Shown: in pieces, positions 1 to 8,942 of the stretch
Numbering within the stretch: the stretch's first letter is position 1
How the letters are laid out: each line of letters starts with the position of its first letter
Assembly: GCA_964592635.1 (NCBI GenBank)
Contig: CAZQFZ010000005.1
Location: forward strand, 1-49,605
DNA: 49,605 nt
Source of the DNA: VMCP01 sp964592635
GTDB lineage: Bacteria; Bacteroidota; Bacteroidia; NS11-12g; UBA955
Direction: 5' to 3'
Notes under the pieces: model-generated
What the model saw: the letters and a program-made list of their open reading frames with translations, nothing else
The model's database searches: none
Told to the model about the DNA's origin: nothing
Made by a program: the position numbers and the translations under genes

Positions 1-1018
1 CTACTAAGTCGTCTAATTCATCGCCGTCCACATCAATTAAATATCCCCCGGGAAAAGAATAATCCTTAAACGATTTTCCATCAAATATCAAAGAATCTAC
101 TCGAATGAATGTATCATAGGAATTACCATTTTGAGCCCTGCCATTTTCCAAATACGTAATTCGCGGAGAATTAATATTCGAGATATACATATCCATGTCT
201 CCATCATTATCTTGGTCATAAAACCAGCAAGCAGCTCCTCCAGCATGTCTCGGTTTAAGTTTTTTGGGGAAATTTAACGTTGATGGACAACTGTTCAGTA
301 TGATTTCACCATCAAAACCTTCCCAAAAATAACCATAACAGTAGTCCATATTTTGAAATTCAAATGTATCCTTACTCCATCCTTTTTCTTTACGAACATC
401 CGAATACATCATGTAAATTAAATTGAAATCATCGTAAGATACTATATCCAAATCTCCATCTAAATCTATGTCTTGAATGGCGGGCAAGTCATTGATGCTA
501 CTTCCAAAACTCAGCGGATTATACAAGATGAAAAATGTTGAATCGTATTGATTTCTGTAATACCAAGGACCTAAATTAGAGAATTGTAATTTTTGACTGG
601 AATCATTGCTTTTGTTGATATGTATAATTAGATCTCCAATATCCGATAAAGTAAATATATCTAATTTGCCATCAGAATTTAAATCCGCTGTAAGGTAAAT
701 GTACTGCCCAGTTGGTAGTTGTTTTTCGTATTCTGGTGCATACTGAAAATTACCTTTCGTGGTTTTTAAAAATGGCAATATTTTAAAATCACTTCGATCG
801 AAAATGATGATATCCATTTTGCCATCTTGATTCAGATCCATTTTGGAAAATTGTGGAGAGTTCAAACCACCTATGAATGGTTTTTCATAGTAGCTATTGC
901 CCTTTTTCACAGCAACCCCGTTGGTAATCTGTACCTTGGGAAATTGGGCACCAATTTGACAAATTAATCCGATTGCGAAAGCCAGCACAAATACATTTTT
1001 TGTCATAGTTTTAAACAT
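1..1018 (-). CDS. Secreted FG-GAP/VCBS-type repeat protein (C-terminus beyond window)
   Basis: The reading frame enters from the left edge and its start lies at 1018 (ATG), with a second in-frame ATG at 1006. The N-terminus has a hydrophobic signal peptide (VFVLAFAIGLICQIGAQ) and an Ala-Gln cleavage region. The mature part repeats Ca-binding-type loops of the DxDxDG kind: DLNQDGKMD, DLNSDGKLD, DIDLDGDLD, DQDNDGDMD and DVDGDELDD, spaced by about 40-60 residues. That is the pattern of FG-GAP/VCBS beta-propeller proteins, which in Bacteroidota are often large cell-surface or secreted proteins carrying a C-terminal T9SS tail. The tail would lie outside this window, so export by T9SS is only inferred. 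Function and full length are unknown. Confidence 0.75.
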   Translation of the reverse strand, partial: MFKTMTKNVFVLAFAIGLICQIGAQFPKVQITNGVAVKKGNSYYEKPFIGGLNSPQFSKMDLNQDGKMDIIIFDRSDFKILPFLKTTKGNFQYAPEYEKQLPTGQYIYLTADLNSDGKLDIFTLSDIGDLIIHINKSNDSSQKLQFSNLGPWYYRNQYDSTFFILYNPLSFGSSINDLPAIQDIDLDGDLDIVSYDDFNLIYMMYSDVRKEKGWSKDTFEFQNMDYCYGYFWEGFDGEIILNSCPSTLNFPKKLKPRHAGGAACWFYDQDNDGDMDMYISNINSPRITYLENGRAQNGNSYDTFIRVDSLIFDGKSFKDYSFPGGYLIDVDGDELDDLV

Positions 1019-1034
1019 CTGAAGTGGTTTAAAC

Positions 1035-1042
1035 CAAAATTA
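1035..1042 (-). promoter_or_regulatory. Candidate Bacteroidota -7 box for the FG-GAP gene
   Basis: Read on the minus strand this is TAATTTTG, an exact match to the TAnnTTTG box used by the primary sigma factor of Bacteroidota, 16 nt before the start at 1018. I see no TTG -33 element at the usual spacing, so the call is tentative. Confidence 0.35.
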
Positions 1043-1075
1043 AGGATTTTCAATGCAGATATCTATTTAAGATTG

Positions 1076-1083
1076 TAATTTTG
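1076..1083 (+). promoter_or_regulatory. Candidate -7 box for murF
   Basis: TAATTTTG is an exact match to TAnnTTTG and ends 11 nt before the murF ATG at 1095, which would leave a leader of only a few nucleotides. No convincing -33 TTG at normal spacing. Confidence 0.4.
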
Positions 1084-1094
1084 GAATCATATTT

Positions 1095-2411
1095 ATGAAC
1101 AAGGTATCCATTGAATTGATTTATCAAAAGCTTGAAGAGACAGGATTCAACATTTGTACTGATACACGAAAGTTGGTAAAAGACACTTTTTTTATTTGTC
1201 TTTCGGGGGATGTTTTTGACGGAAACTCCTTTGCGATGAAAGCCTTAGAATTAGGTGCAAAATATATTATTACCAATAATTCATCGGTTTTGTCAGATAA
1301 AGTGTTACACGTTGAAAATCCCAATGCAACATTAGCTGAATTGGCAAAACTTCATGCAAGTAAACTCAAAGGGAAAATACAATTAATATCCATCGGTGGT
1401 TCCAATGGTAAAACCACAACCAAAGAATTACTAACAGCAATATTTCAAGAGCAATATTCTACTAAGGCAACCAAAGGAAATTTAAATAACCATATTGGTG
1501 TTCCGATGACGTTATTGTCGTTCGATGAAAATACGGATTTTGGAATAGTGGAATTAGGAACGAATCATCCTGGTGAGATGTCGTATTTATGCGATTTATT
1601 TCAACCGAATGCTGGGTTAATTACCAATATTGGTAAAGAGCATCTCGAAGGATTCGGATCAATTGAATCAGTAGCAAAGGAGGAGAGTGAATTGTATATG
1701 CAACTTATTCGCTCGAAGGGTAAAGTGGCCATAAATTTAGATGACGAGTGGCTGCAATCCATGAGTAAACGATTTGAGAATCCTTTTACTTACAGTATCA
1801 TTCATTCAAAGGCGAATTTATACGCCGAAATATTGGAGGAAATGCCCAATTTAAAATTCAAATTGTATTTGAATGAAAAACTGTTAGGAACGTTCCGATC
1901 CAAACTGGGAGGTAAATATAATGTTTACAATATTTTAGCAGCGTTAAGTATTTCGGTAATATTCGAATTGGATTTGAACAAAAGTATTCAAGCAGTATGC
2001 ATGTATGAACCTAAAAACAATCGAAGTCAATGGCTAAATTTCACCAATTACAACGTGTTTTTAGATGCCTACAATGCAAATCCAAGCTCCATGCAAGCAG
2101 GGTTGCAGAGTTTCGCAACATTAGCAGGATCTAAGGCTGCTTTACTCGGCGACATGTTGGAATTGGGTGATAGTAGTGAATCAGAGCATTTGGATGTATT
2201 TGAATTCGCTTCAAATTTAGGATTTGATGAACTTTTTTTAGTAGGTAGCGAATTTAAAAATGCATGCAAATCATATCCCTATTGTTTTGATTCCGTAGAA
2301 TCGTTATTGGCGTGGTTGGATACGCATCCAGTAAGGAGTCGTAACGTTTATGTGAAAGGCAGTCGAGGAATTGCAATGGAGAAAGTGATCGAACATTTTC
2401 AAATCAACTAA
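1095..2411 (+). CDS. murF: UDP-N-acetylmuramoyl-tripeptide--D-alanyl-D-alanine ligase
   Basis: Cytosolic ATP-dependent ligase that adds the D-Ala-D-Ala dipeptide to UDP-MurNAc-tripeptide, the last soluble step of peptidoglycan precursor synthesis. At 438 residues it has the normal MurF length. The N-terminal domain binds the uridine nucleotide. The Mur ligase P-loop GGSNGKTTTKELL starts at residue 101, and the central-domain motifs NLNNHIGVP and ELGTNHPGEM follow. The C-terminal Mur ligase domain carries the conserved DAYNANPSSM and LGDMLELG. The gene stands alone on the plus strand, between the divergent FG-GAP gene and the convergent nuo operon. The ATG at 1095 fits the family N-terminus and sits just after a TAnnTTTG box. 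Confidence 0.95.
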   Translation: MNKVSIELIYQKLEETGFNICTDTRKLVKDTFFICLSGDVFDGNSFAMKALELGAKYIITNNSSVLSDKVLHVENPNATLAELAKLHASKLKGKIQLISIGGSNGKTTTKELLTAIFQEQYSTKATKGNLNNHIGVPMTLLSFDENTDFGIVELGTNHPGEMSYLCDLFQPNAGLITNIGKEHLEGFGSIESVAKEESELYMQLIRSKGKVAINLDDEWLQSMSKRFENPFTYSIIHSKANLYAEILEEMPNLKFKLYLNEKLLGTFRSKLGGKYNVYNILAALSISVIFELDLNKSIQAVCMYEPKNNRSQWLNFTNYNVFLDAYNANPSSMQAGLQSFATLAGSKAALLGDMLELGDSSESEHLDVFEFASNLGFDELFLVGSEFKNACKSYPYCFDSVESLLAWLDTHPVRSRNVYVKGSRGIAMEKVIEHFQIN

Positions 2412-2757
2412 ACTGAATGAATGTAATGGATTGAATCCCGAAAAGATGTACATCCAATTGTTTAAACCTAAAATACAATATGGGTCAACTCCATAGCTAA
2501 TTATTTGGCTATGTTTTTGATAGGTAATCTATTGTATTAAATTGCCTGAATATTTGATTTAAGTAAATATGCCCGATTCAAAGAGTTATTTGTAATTCTT
2601 TCTGAAGAAGTTGTAGAATTAATGGAAACTTATATTGCACTTATTCCAACTACTTAAACCAATTGTTTAAGTAGTTGGAATAGTAAATAGTATATTGAAG
2701 TTGATTCAATTATGAGTTTAAATAAACCTTATAATTGATTGAAAGTCATTGATATAA
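2412..2757. other. Intergenic region between convergent murF and nuoH
   Basis: 346 bases with no credible coding region. The only structured element I see is the long perfect inverted repeat at 2642-2682. The remainder is AT-rich spacer. Confidence 0.6.
2642..2682. terminator. 18-bp perfect inverted repeat, likely bidirectional terminator
   Basis: Arms 2642-2659 and 2665-2682 are perfectly complementary (18 bp) around a 5-nt loop CAATT, with a further G-T pair possible at the base. It lies between the convergent 3' ends of murF and nuoH, so it can terminate transcription from both sides. Neither flank has a long T tract, but the outer A/T pairs of the stem partly substitute. Confidence 0.7.
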
Positions 2758-3780
2758 TCATCCGAAAGCAAGCATTATAGCTCCTGTAGCAATCAAATTG
2801 AAAATGGCCAAAGGTATTAATGATTTCCATCCTAAGTGCATTAATTGATCGTATCTGAATCGTGGTAATGTCCATCGAATCCACATAAAGACAAAAATGA
2901 AGAAGAACACTTTAGAGAACATTACGATTATTTGGGCAATACCTAGAATTGTGGGATTACTAATGGAATCCATACCCGGGAAATTATATCCTCCGAGATA
3001 AACACTTGCCATCAAAGCACTAGACACAAACATATTGATGTATTCGGAGAAAAGATAGAATCCTAACTTCATGGAAGAGTATTCCGTATGATATCCACCA
3101 ATAAGCTCAGTTTCACATTCTGCTAAATCGAAAGGTGCACGGTTGGTTTCTGCCAAAGCACAAACGAAAAATATGATAAATCCTAGCGGTTGATAGAAGA
3201 TATTCCAATTCATTCCGTGTTGTTGATCTACAATTTCGCGAAGGCTTAATGTTCCACTCATCATAATCACAGCAATCAATGATAATCCCATACTCAATTC
3301 ATAGGATATCATCTGTGCGCTCGCACGAATTGCACCGAACAAAGCGTATTTATTGTTTGAAGCCCACCCTCCAATCATGATGCCATAAACACCTACCGAA
3401 ACTACACCCATGATATATAGAACACCAATATTAACATCAGCTACTTGTAATCGTACAATGCGATCTCCAATGGGTAATTCAGTACCCCAGGGAATGACTG
3501 CACTTGTAATGGTTGCTGTAATCATAGCTACGGCCGGACCCAAAATGAATAACCATTTTTCGGCTCTTTGGGGAATCAATTCTTCTTTAAAAAACAGCTT
3601 GCCCGCATCGGCTAATGGTTGAAAAACTCCATAAATACCAGCTCGATTGGGACCTAATCGATCCTGAAAAAAAGCAGCAACTTTCCGCTCTCCGTATGTC
3701 AAATATGCAGCAATCCCCAAAGTAACCAAAGTTAAAATAGAGACCAATAGCGTTTTTTCTAATAATAATGCACTATCCAT
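2758..3780 (-). CDS. nuoH: NADH-quinone oxidoreductase subunit H
   Basis: Membrane subunit of respiratory complex I (ND1 homologue) that helps form the quinone-binding chamber where the hydrophilic arm meets the membrane. 340 residues with about eight hydrophobic segments. Recognisable motifs are YLTYGERKVAAFFQDRLGPNRAG near the N-terminus, PFDLAECETELIGGYHTEYSS (quinone-site loop) and the C-terminal WIRWTLPRFRYDQLM. It is the last gene of the nuo run here, 2 nt after nuoG, and it is followed by the 2642-2682 hairpin rather than by nuoI. The remaining membrane subunits must therefore be encoded elsewhere. Confidence 0.95.
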   Translation of the reverse strand: MDSALLLEKTLLVSILTLVTLGIAAYLTYGERKVAAFFQDRLGPNRAGIYGVFQPLADAGKLFFKEELIPQRAEKWLFILGPAVAMITATITSAVIPWGTELPIGDRIVRLQVADVNIGVLYIMGVVSVGVYGIMIGGWASNNKYALFGAIRASAQMISYELSMGLSLIAVIMMSGTLSLREIVDQQHGMNWNIFYQPLGFIIFFVCALAETNRAPFDLAECETELIGGYHTEYSSMKLGFYLFSEYINMFVSSALMASVYLGGYNFPGMDSISNPTILGIAQIIVMFSKVFFFIFVFMWIRWTLPRFRYDQLMHLGWKSLIPLAIFNLIATGAIMLAFG

Positions 3781-3782
3781 TT

Positions 3783-4751
3783 TTATGCTTTATTCAATAA
3801 TGTGGTATGTTCGGGAATGGGTTGTTCGTAATGATTTGCGGATATAACAGAATGGCGACTAATTTTTCTTGGTCCTTCAATATTCCATTTCGCTACATCT
3901 TTTTTATCAAAACGACATTCGTTACAAATGAATTCTTTTACTTCTCCATATTGGTCTTTTCTAGCAGTAACTCGAGCTATTTCATCGCCTATCATCCACA
4001 AAACAGCTTTACCTGAGCACTTAGAACATTCACAATGGGCATCCACTGGCTTAGTGTACCAAACTCGGCTTCTAAAACGGAATGTTTTGTCTGTTAATGC
4101 ACCTACAGGACAAACATCAATCACGTTGCCTATGAAATCGTTCTTTAAATTTTTTTCAATGAATGTTCCAATTTCAGCAGCATCACCGCGTTTTAATACG
4201 CCATGTTCTCGTGAATCTGTTAATTGATTAGCGGTGTAAACACAACGATAACAAAGAATACAACGAGTCATGTGGAGTTTAATATATTCTCCAATATCCA
4301 CTTTTTCAAACTCCCTTCGTTTGAATTCATAGCGAGTTTTTGCCACACCATGCTCAAATGCCAAGTCTTGTAGATGACACTCTCCTGCTTGGTCGCAAAC
4401 GGGACAATCTAATGGGTGATTCAAAAGTAAAAATTCAACAACTCCTTTTCTAGCATCTAAAACTTTAGGACTTGTAATATTCTTTACTTCCATGCCATCC
4501 ATCACCGTGGTACTACAACTTGCAACTAGTTTAGGCATGGGTCTTGGGTCTTTTTCAGAACCTTTGGAAACTTCTACTAGGCAGGTGCGGCATTTCCCGC
4601 CACTCCCTTTTAAACTCGAATAGTAGCACATCGCTGGTGGTACTATTTTACCACCAATTTGACGCGCTGCATTCAATATGGTTGTACCAGGTGCCACTTG
4701 AATGGATTCTCCATCAATGGTAACTGTAAACTTTTGAATTTCTTCAGTCAT
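3783..4751 (-). CDS. nuoG: NADH-quinone oxidoreductase subunit G, short form without molybdopterin domain
   Basis: Iron-sulfur subunit of the complex I electron-input arm. The 322 residues hold an N-terminal [2Fe-2S] ferredoxin domain (Cys42, Cys54, Cys57, Cys79), the His-Cys3 [4Fe-4S] motif (His112, Cys116, Cys119, Cys125) and a further [4Fe-4S] set (Cys164, Cys167, Cys170, Cys214 in VCPVGAL). A C-terminal group, CxCxxC at 240-245 plus CxxC at 276-279, could ligate another cluster or zinc. The large molybdopterin-oxidoreductase-like domain found in E. coli NuoG (about 900 residues) is absent. This short form is, to my knowledge, usual in Bacteroidota, so I do not call it truncated. It lies 5 nt after nuoF. 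Confidence 0.9.
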   Translation of the reverse strand: MTEEIQKFTVTIDGESIQVAPGTTILNAARQIGGKIVPPAMCYYSSLKGSGGKCRTCLVEVSKGSEKDPRPMPKLVASCSTTVMDGMEVKNITSPKVLDARKGVVEFLLLNHPLDCPVCDQAGECHLQDLAFEHGVAKTRYEFKRREFEKVDIGEYIKLHMTRCILCYRCVYTANQLTDSREHGVLKRGDAAEIGTFIEKNLKNDFIGNVIDVCPVGALTDKTFRFRSRVWYTKPVDAHCECSKCSGKAVLWMIGDEIARVTARKDQYGEVKEFICNECRFDKKDVAKWNIEGPRKISRHSVISANHYEQPIPEHTTLLNKA

Positions 4752-4756
4752 TGAAT

Positions 4757-6109
4757 TTATACGTTAACGTTCTCAAACTTTTTTTCACTAACTAAACCGT
4801 AATTTCTCTCTTGAGATAATTTAGGTTCTCTAACATGCCATTCAAATTCTTCACGGAAATGGCGAATAGCAGCTGCTACAGGCCAAGCTGCAGCATCACC
4901 TAAAGGACAAATAGTGTTTCCTTCAATTTTACGTTGAATCTCCCAAAGCAAATCGATGTCTTCCATTTTACCTTTACCAGTTTCAATATTATGAAGAACT
5001 TTCTTCATCCATCCTGTACCTTCTCTACATGGTGAACATTGACCACAAGACTCATGATGATAAAAACGAGCAAAATTCCAGGTATTACGAACAATACACT
5101 GATCTTCATCGTAAACAATAAAACCACCTGAACCCAACATAGAGCCCGTAGCAAAACCCCCGTCAGCTAAACTTTCGTAAGTCATTAAACGATCGTTTCC
5201 TTCAGCTGTTTTGCAAACCAAATAATGAGGTAAAATAGGAACGGAAGATCCACCAGGAACACAAGCTTTGAGTTTTTTACCGTTTTTTATTCCACCACAA
5301 TAAGTATCAGAATAAATAAATTCTTCTACACTTACACCTAATTCTATTTCGTAAACGCCTGGTTTGTTGATATTACCTGAAGCAGAAATTAATTTTGTCC
5401 CAGTTGATCGTCCTATACCGATAGAAGCATATGCATCACCGCCTTCGTTTACAATTGGAACAACAGCAGCAATGGTTTCTACGTTGTTTACCACTGTAGG
5501 CCTTTGCCATAATCCTTGCACTGCAGGAAACGGCGGCTTCATACGTGGATTTCCCCGTTTACCTTCTAAACTTTCAATCAAAGCGGTTTCCTCTCCACAG
5601 ATGTAAGCTCCTGCACCTGGAGATACTGCTAAATCTAAGTCAAAACCACTTCCTTGAATATTTTTTCCTAGCCAGCCGTTATTGTATGCTTCTTGAATTG
5701 CTTTTTCAAGAATTCTCAAAACATACATGTATTCACCACGGATGTAAATGTACGATTGATTTGCCCCTAGTGCATAGGATGATAAAATCATTCCTTCAAT
5801 CAATAAATGTGGAATTTTTTCCATCAAATATCGATCTTTAAATGTGCCAGGCTCAGATTCATCGGCATTACACAATAAATGACGAGGAACCCCCTCTGGT
5901 TTAGCTAAAAAGCTCCATTTCATACCAGTAGGAAAACCAGCACCGCCCCTACCTCTAAGACCGGATTTCTTCACCTCCTCAACAATATCGTCGGGCGACA
6001 TTGTTTTGAATGCCTTTTCAACTGCTGCGTATCCCCCATTTTTACGATAAACATCGTAGGATTGAATACCTTCAATATGGTCGTTTGCAAGTAATAATTT
6101 CCTAGTCAT
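4757..6109 (-). CDS. nuoF: NADH-quinone oxidoreductase subunit F (NADH-binding)
   Basis: Complex I subunit that oxidises NADH through FMN and passes electrons into the cluster chain. 450 residues, normal length. The glycine-rich nucleotide-binding motif GRGGAGFPTGMKW is at residues 53-65 and the FMN-site segment CNADESEPGTFKD at 80-92. The [4Fe-4S] ligands appear as SCGQCSPCREGTGW and, nearer the C-terminus, TICPLGDAAAWP. The start at 6109 overlaps the end of nuoE by 8 nt, which suggests translational coupling. Confidence 0.96.
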   Translation of the reverse strand: MTRKLLLANDHIEGIQSYDVYRKNGGYAAVEKAFKTMSPDDIVEEVKKSGLRGRGGAGFPTGMKWSFLAKPEGVPRHLLCNADESEPGTFKDRYLMEKIPHLLIEGMILSSYALGANQSYIYIRGEYMYVLRILEKAIQEAYNNGWLGKNIQGSGFDLDLAVSPGAGAYICGEETALIESLEGKRGNPRMKPPFPAVQGLWQRPTVVNNVETIAAVVPIVNEGGDAYASIGIGRSTGTKLISASGNINKPGVYEIELGVSVEEFIYSDTYCGGIKNGKKLKACVPGGSSVPILPHYLVCKTAEGNDRLMTYESLADGGFATGSMLGSGGFIVYDEDQCIVRNTWNFARFYHHESCGQCSPCREGTGWMKKVLHNIETGKGKMEDIDLLWEIQRKIEGNTICPLGDAAAWPVAAAIRHFREEFEWHVREPKLSQERNYGLVSEKKFENVNV

Positions 6110-6641
6110 TGTTCTGTCCCATATAATTAGCCGATGGATGGTTTTTGTATTGTTCGATTAACGCATCCACTTTCTCTTCAGTTAAATGTTCATGGTATTT
6201 TTCACCCGCTTGCAACATAGGAGCATATCCACATGCGCCCAAGCACTCAACGGCTTTGAGTGTGAAGATACCGTCGGCAGTAGTTTCACCTTCTTTGATT
6301 CCTAATTTCTTTTCGATGTATGAGATGATTTTTTCAGCACCTTCAATCATACAAGGACCCGTTCTGCACACCTCTAATTTTACCTTTCCCACTTTTTGGG
6401 TATCATACATACTGTAAAACGTAGCTACTTCATATACTTCAATGGGCTGTATATGTAGTAATCTTGCTACATAATCCATTACATCAGCAGATAGCCATCC
6501 AAAATGAGCTTGTGCAATGTGTAAAACACGTATTAATGCACTTTTTTGTTTTCCCTCAGGAAACAAAGCTATAACTCTTTGAACTTCATCAAGTAGTTCT
6601 TTAGGGAATTCGATTTGTTTATTTTCTTCCACGTCCTTCAA
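6102..6641 (-). CDS. nuoE: NADH-quinone oxidoreductase subunit E
   Basis: Thioredoxin-fold [2Fe-2S] subunit of the NADH dehydrogenase module. 179 residues. The four cluster ligands follow the family pattern: CRTGPC (C-x4-C) and, about 40 residues later, CLGACG (C-x3-C). The helical N-terminal part, with ALIRVLHIAQAHFGWL and EVYEVATFYSMY, is also typical. It is encoded between nuoD (6 nt upstream) and nuoF (8 nt overlap). Confidence 0.95.
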   Translation of the reverse strand: MKDVEENKQIEFPKELLDEVQRVIALFPEGKQKSALIRVLHIAQAHFGWLSADVMDYVARLLHIQPIEVYEVATFYSMYDTQKVGKVKLEVCRTGPCMIEGAEKIISYIEKKLGIKEGETTADGIFTLKAVECLGACGYAPMLQAGEKYHEHLTEEKVDALIEQYKNHPSANYMGQNND

Positions 6642-6647
6642 TGTTAA

Positions 6648-7871
6648 TTAAGCGTCTAACTCACCTGCAATTACGTTCATACTACTCATGGTTAAAATGG
6701 CATCACTCAATAATGCACCTTTGATCATTTCGGGATATGCTTGGTAGTAGATGAAGCAAGGTCTTCTGAAATGCAATCTGTATGGGGTTCTTCCTCCGTC
6801 GGAAACCAAATAATATCCTAACTCTCCGTTTCCACCTTCAACGGCATGATACACTTCGCCTGCAGGTATTGGAGTTTCACCCATGATGATTTTAAAATGG
6901 TAAATAAGCGCTTCCATCGAGGAATATACCTCTTCTTTCGGGGGAAGATAAAACGATGGAAGGTCTGCATGGTAGCTACCTGAAGGCATATGGTCTAAAG
7001 CCTGTTGAATAATCTTTAAACTCTCACGAATTTCATTTTGACGTACCATGAATCGGTCGTATGTATCACCGTCAGACCCTATAGGTATATTAAAATCAAA
7101 ATCTTGATAACTTGAATAAGGATTTTGAACCCGAACGTCGTAATCTACACCTGCTGCTCTTAAGTTGGGACCAGCAAAAGAGTAATTCAATGCTCTTTCA
7201 GCTGAAATAGGTCCTGCACCAATAACACGATCCATGAAAATTCGATTTCGCTCCAACATATTGGAGTATTCATCAAAATGTTTTGGGAATTCCTTCAAAA
7301 ATGCGCGTAACAAGTCGTAAAATTTAGGACTAAAATCTCGATCAAATCCGCCAATTCGACCAACGTTGGTGGTTAAACGAGCGCCACAAATTTCTTCGTA
7401 TAGATCGTAGATTTTTTCACGTTGTTGAAACATGTATGTGAAGCCAGTTAAAGCCCCTGTATCAACACCAATAACTGAATTACATACTAGATGGTCGGCA
7501 ATTCTGGCCAATTCCATGACGATAACACGCATGTAATCAACTTTTTTAGGTATTTCAGCCCCAATTAATTTCTCAACGGTCATGTGCCAACCTATGTTGT
7601 TTATAGGCGACGAACAATAATTCAATCGATCTGTGATGGGGGTAATTTGATGAAATGGTCTTCTTTCTGCCAGTTTTTCAAATGCTCTATGAATATATCC
7701 AACGGTTTGTTCGGCATGTAAAATTCTCTCACCATCTACCTTAAGTACATTTTGGAAAATTCCGTGCGTAGCAGGATGTGTTGGACCTAAATTCAGGGTA
7801 GCGATTTCACCATCGATGGTTTCTGAACTACCTGTATAAATTTGTTGGTTTAATTTTTCTAATTCGCTCAT
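6648..7871 (-). CDS. nuoD: NADH-quinone oxidoreductase subunit D
   Basis: Peripheral-arm subunit related to the large subunit of [NiFe] hydrogenases. With NuoB and NuoH it forms the quinone site near cluster N2. 407 residues, usual length. Motifs include LNLGPTHPATHGIFQ near the N-terminus (the conserved quinone-site His region), GYIHRAFEKLAE and NVGRIGGFDRDF. The C-terminus matches the family (GELDA). Its ATG overlaps the nuoC stop by 4 nt (ATGA). Confidence 0.96.
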   Translation of the reverse strand: MSELEKLNQQIYTGSSETIDGEIATLNLGPTHPATHGIFQNVLKVDGERILHAEQTVGYIHRAFEKLAERRPFHQITPITDRLNYCSSPINNIGWHMTVEKLIGAEIPKKVDYMRVIVMELARIADHLVCNSVIGVDTGALTGFTYMFQQREKIYDLYEEICGARLTTNVGRIGGFDRDFSPKFYDLLRAFLKEFPKHFDEYSNMLERNRIFMDRVIGAGPISAERALNYSFAGPNLRAAGVDYDVRVQNPYSSYQDFDFNIPIGSDGDTYDRFMVRQNEIRESLKIIQQALDHMPSGSYHADLPSFYLPPKEEVYSSMEALIYHFKIIMGETPIPAGEVYHAVEGGNGELGYYLVSDGGRTPYRLHFRRPCFIYYQAYPEMIKGALLSDAILTMSSMNVIAGELDA

Positions 7872-8368
7872 CTCCCAAAAAAAGTATCGTTTTTATCCTT
7901 ACGAGTCTCATCTTCCAATGCATATTCTTTACGCATCGGATGATAGTCCATATTGTCCATATTTAATATTCGGGTTAAATTTGGATGCCCTAAAAATTCA
8001 ATCCCAAAAAAATCAAAAGTTTCACGTTCCATCCAATTTGCGCCAGAAAAAATGTCGGAAATGGATTGAATTTTATTGGATTCCTTCGAAAGATTCGCCT
8101 TGATTCGGAGGCGAACATTCTCAAGTAAATTGTGAATATGATAAATTACTTGAAACTCATTTTCTTTGTTTAATGGATAATGAGCACCTGTCAAATCATT
8201 GAGATAGGTATAACCTAAATTCTGATTCAGCCCTTTGATCACCACATGAATCGCAGTGGCTGGAATAACAACGACGGGTTGGTTGTATTTATCCATTTCA
8301 AATTGAACTTCATCATTGACAAGGTTTCTAATCAATTCTATGGATTTATTTAAAAAATCTTGCGACAT
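7868..8368 (-). CDS. nuoC: NADH-quinone oxidoreductase subunit C
   Basis: Peripheral subunit (30 kDa family) that links the NuoD/NuoB quinone module to the NADH module. 166 residues. The diagnostic region is the C-terminal block: ANWMERETFDFFGIEFLGHPNLTRIL followed by YHPMRKEYALED. The protein is separate from NuoD, unlike the NuoCD fusion of enterobacteria. The start lies 4 nt after nuoB and the stop overlaps nuoD. Confidence 0.94.
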   Translation of the reverse strand: MSQDFLNKSIELIRNLVNDEVQFEMDKYNQPVVVIPATAIHVVIKGLNQNLGYTYLNDLTGAHYPLNKENEFQVIYHIHNLLENVRLRIKANLSKESNKIQSISDIFSGANWMERETFDFFGIEFLGHPNLTRILNMDNMDYHPMRKEYALEDETRKDKNDTFFGR

Positions 8369-8372
8369 TCGA

Positions 8373-8942
8373 TTATGCAGTTTCTATGTTATAACTTTCC
8401 AACATTCTCTTGTATTCGTCTGAATTTCTACGACGAAGACTTTCGTTTTTAGCTAATTCTTGTATCTTGAGAATTCCCTCTATGATTTGTTCTGGTCTTG
8501 GAGGACAACCAGGCACATATACATCTACAGGAATGACATTGTCTATTCCTTGTAAAACGCTGTATGTGTCGAAAATACCACCACTAGAAGCGCATGCTCC
8601 AACTGAAAGCACCCACTTGGGTTCTGCCATCTGATCGTACACTTGTTTTAACACTGGTCCCAATTTCTTGGAGATTGTACCTGCCACAATTAACAAGTCT
8701 GCTTGTCTTGGAGAGAAACTCATTCTTTCTGAACCAAAACGCGCTAAGTCGTAGTTTGACCCCATGGTGGCCATAAATTCAATTCCACAACATGATGTTG
8801 CAAATGGCAAAGGCCATAGTGAATTAGCGCGTGCCAAACCGATAACCTTGTCGAAAGATGTGGCAAAAAAACCTTGTCCTTCGATTCCTTCTGGTGCTTT
8901 TTCAATTTTTACCATGTGATATGAATTATTTTTCCCATTCAA
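8373..8942 (-). CDS. nuoB: NADH-quinone oxidoreductase subunit B
   Basis: Carries cluster N2, the [4Fe-4S] centre that reduces quinone. 189 residues. The ligands are visible as the tandem Cys51-Cys52 in FATSCCGIEFMA, Cys117 in VGACASSGG and Cys146 in VPGCPPRPEQ. From 8942 it overlaps the nuoA stop by 17 nt. An internal ATG at 8915 (MVKIEKAPEG) would leave a short gap instead and is a possible alternative start, but the longer N-terminus resembles relatives. Confidence 0.95.
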   Translation of the reverse strand: MNGKNNSYHMVKIEKAPEGIEGQGFFATSFDKVIGLARANSLWPLPFATSCCGIEFMATMGSNYDLARFGSERMSFSPRQADLLIVAGTISKKLGPVLKQVYDQMAEPKWVLSVGACASSGGIFDTYSVLQGIDNVIPVDVYVPGCPPRPEQIIEGILKIQELAKNESLRRRNSDEYKRMLESYNIETA

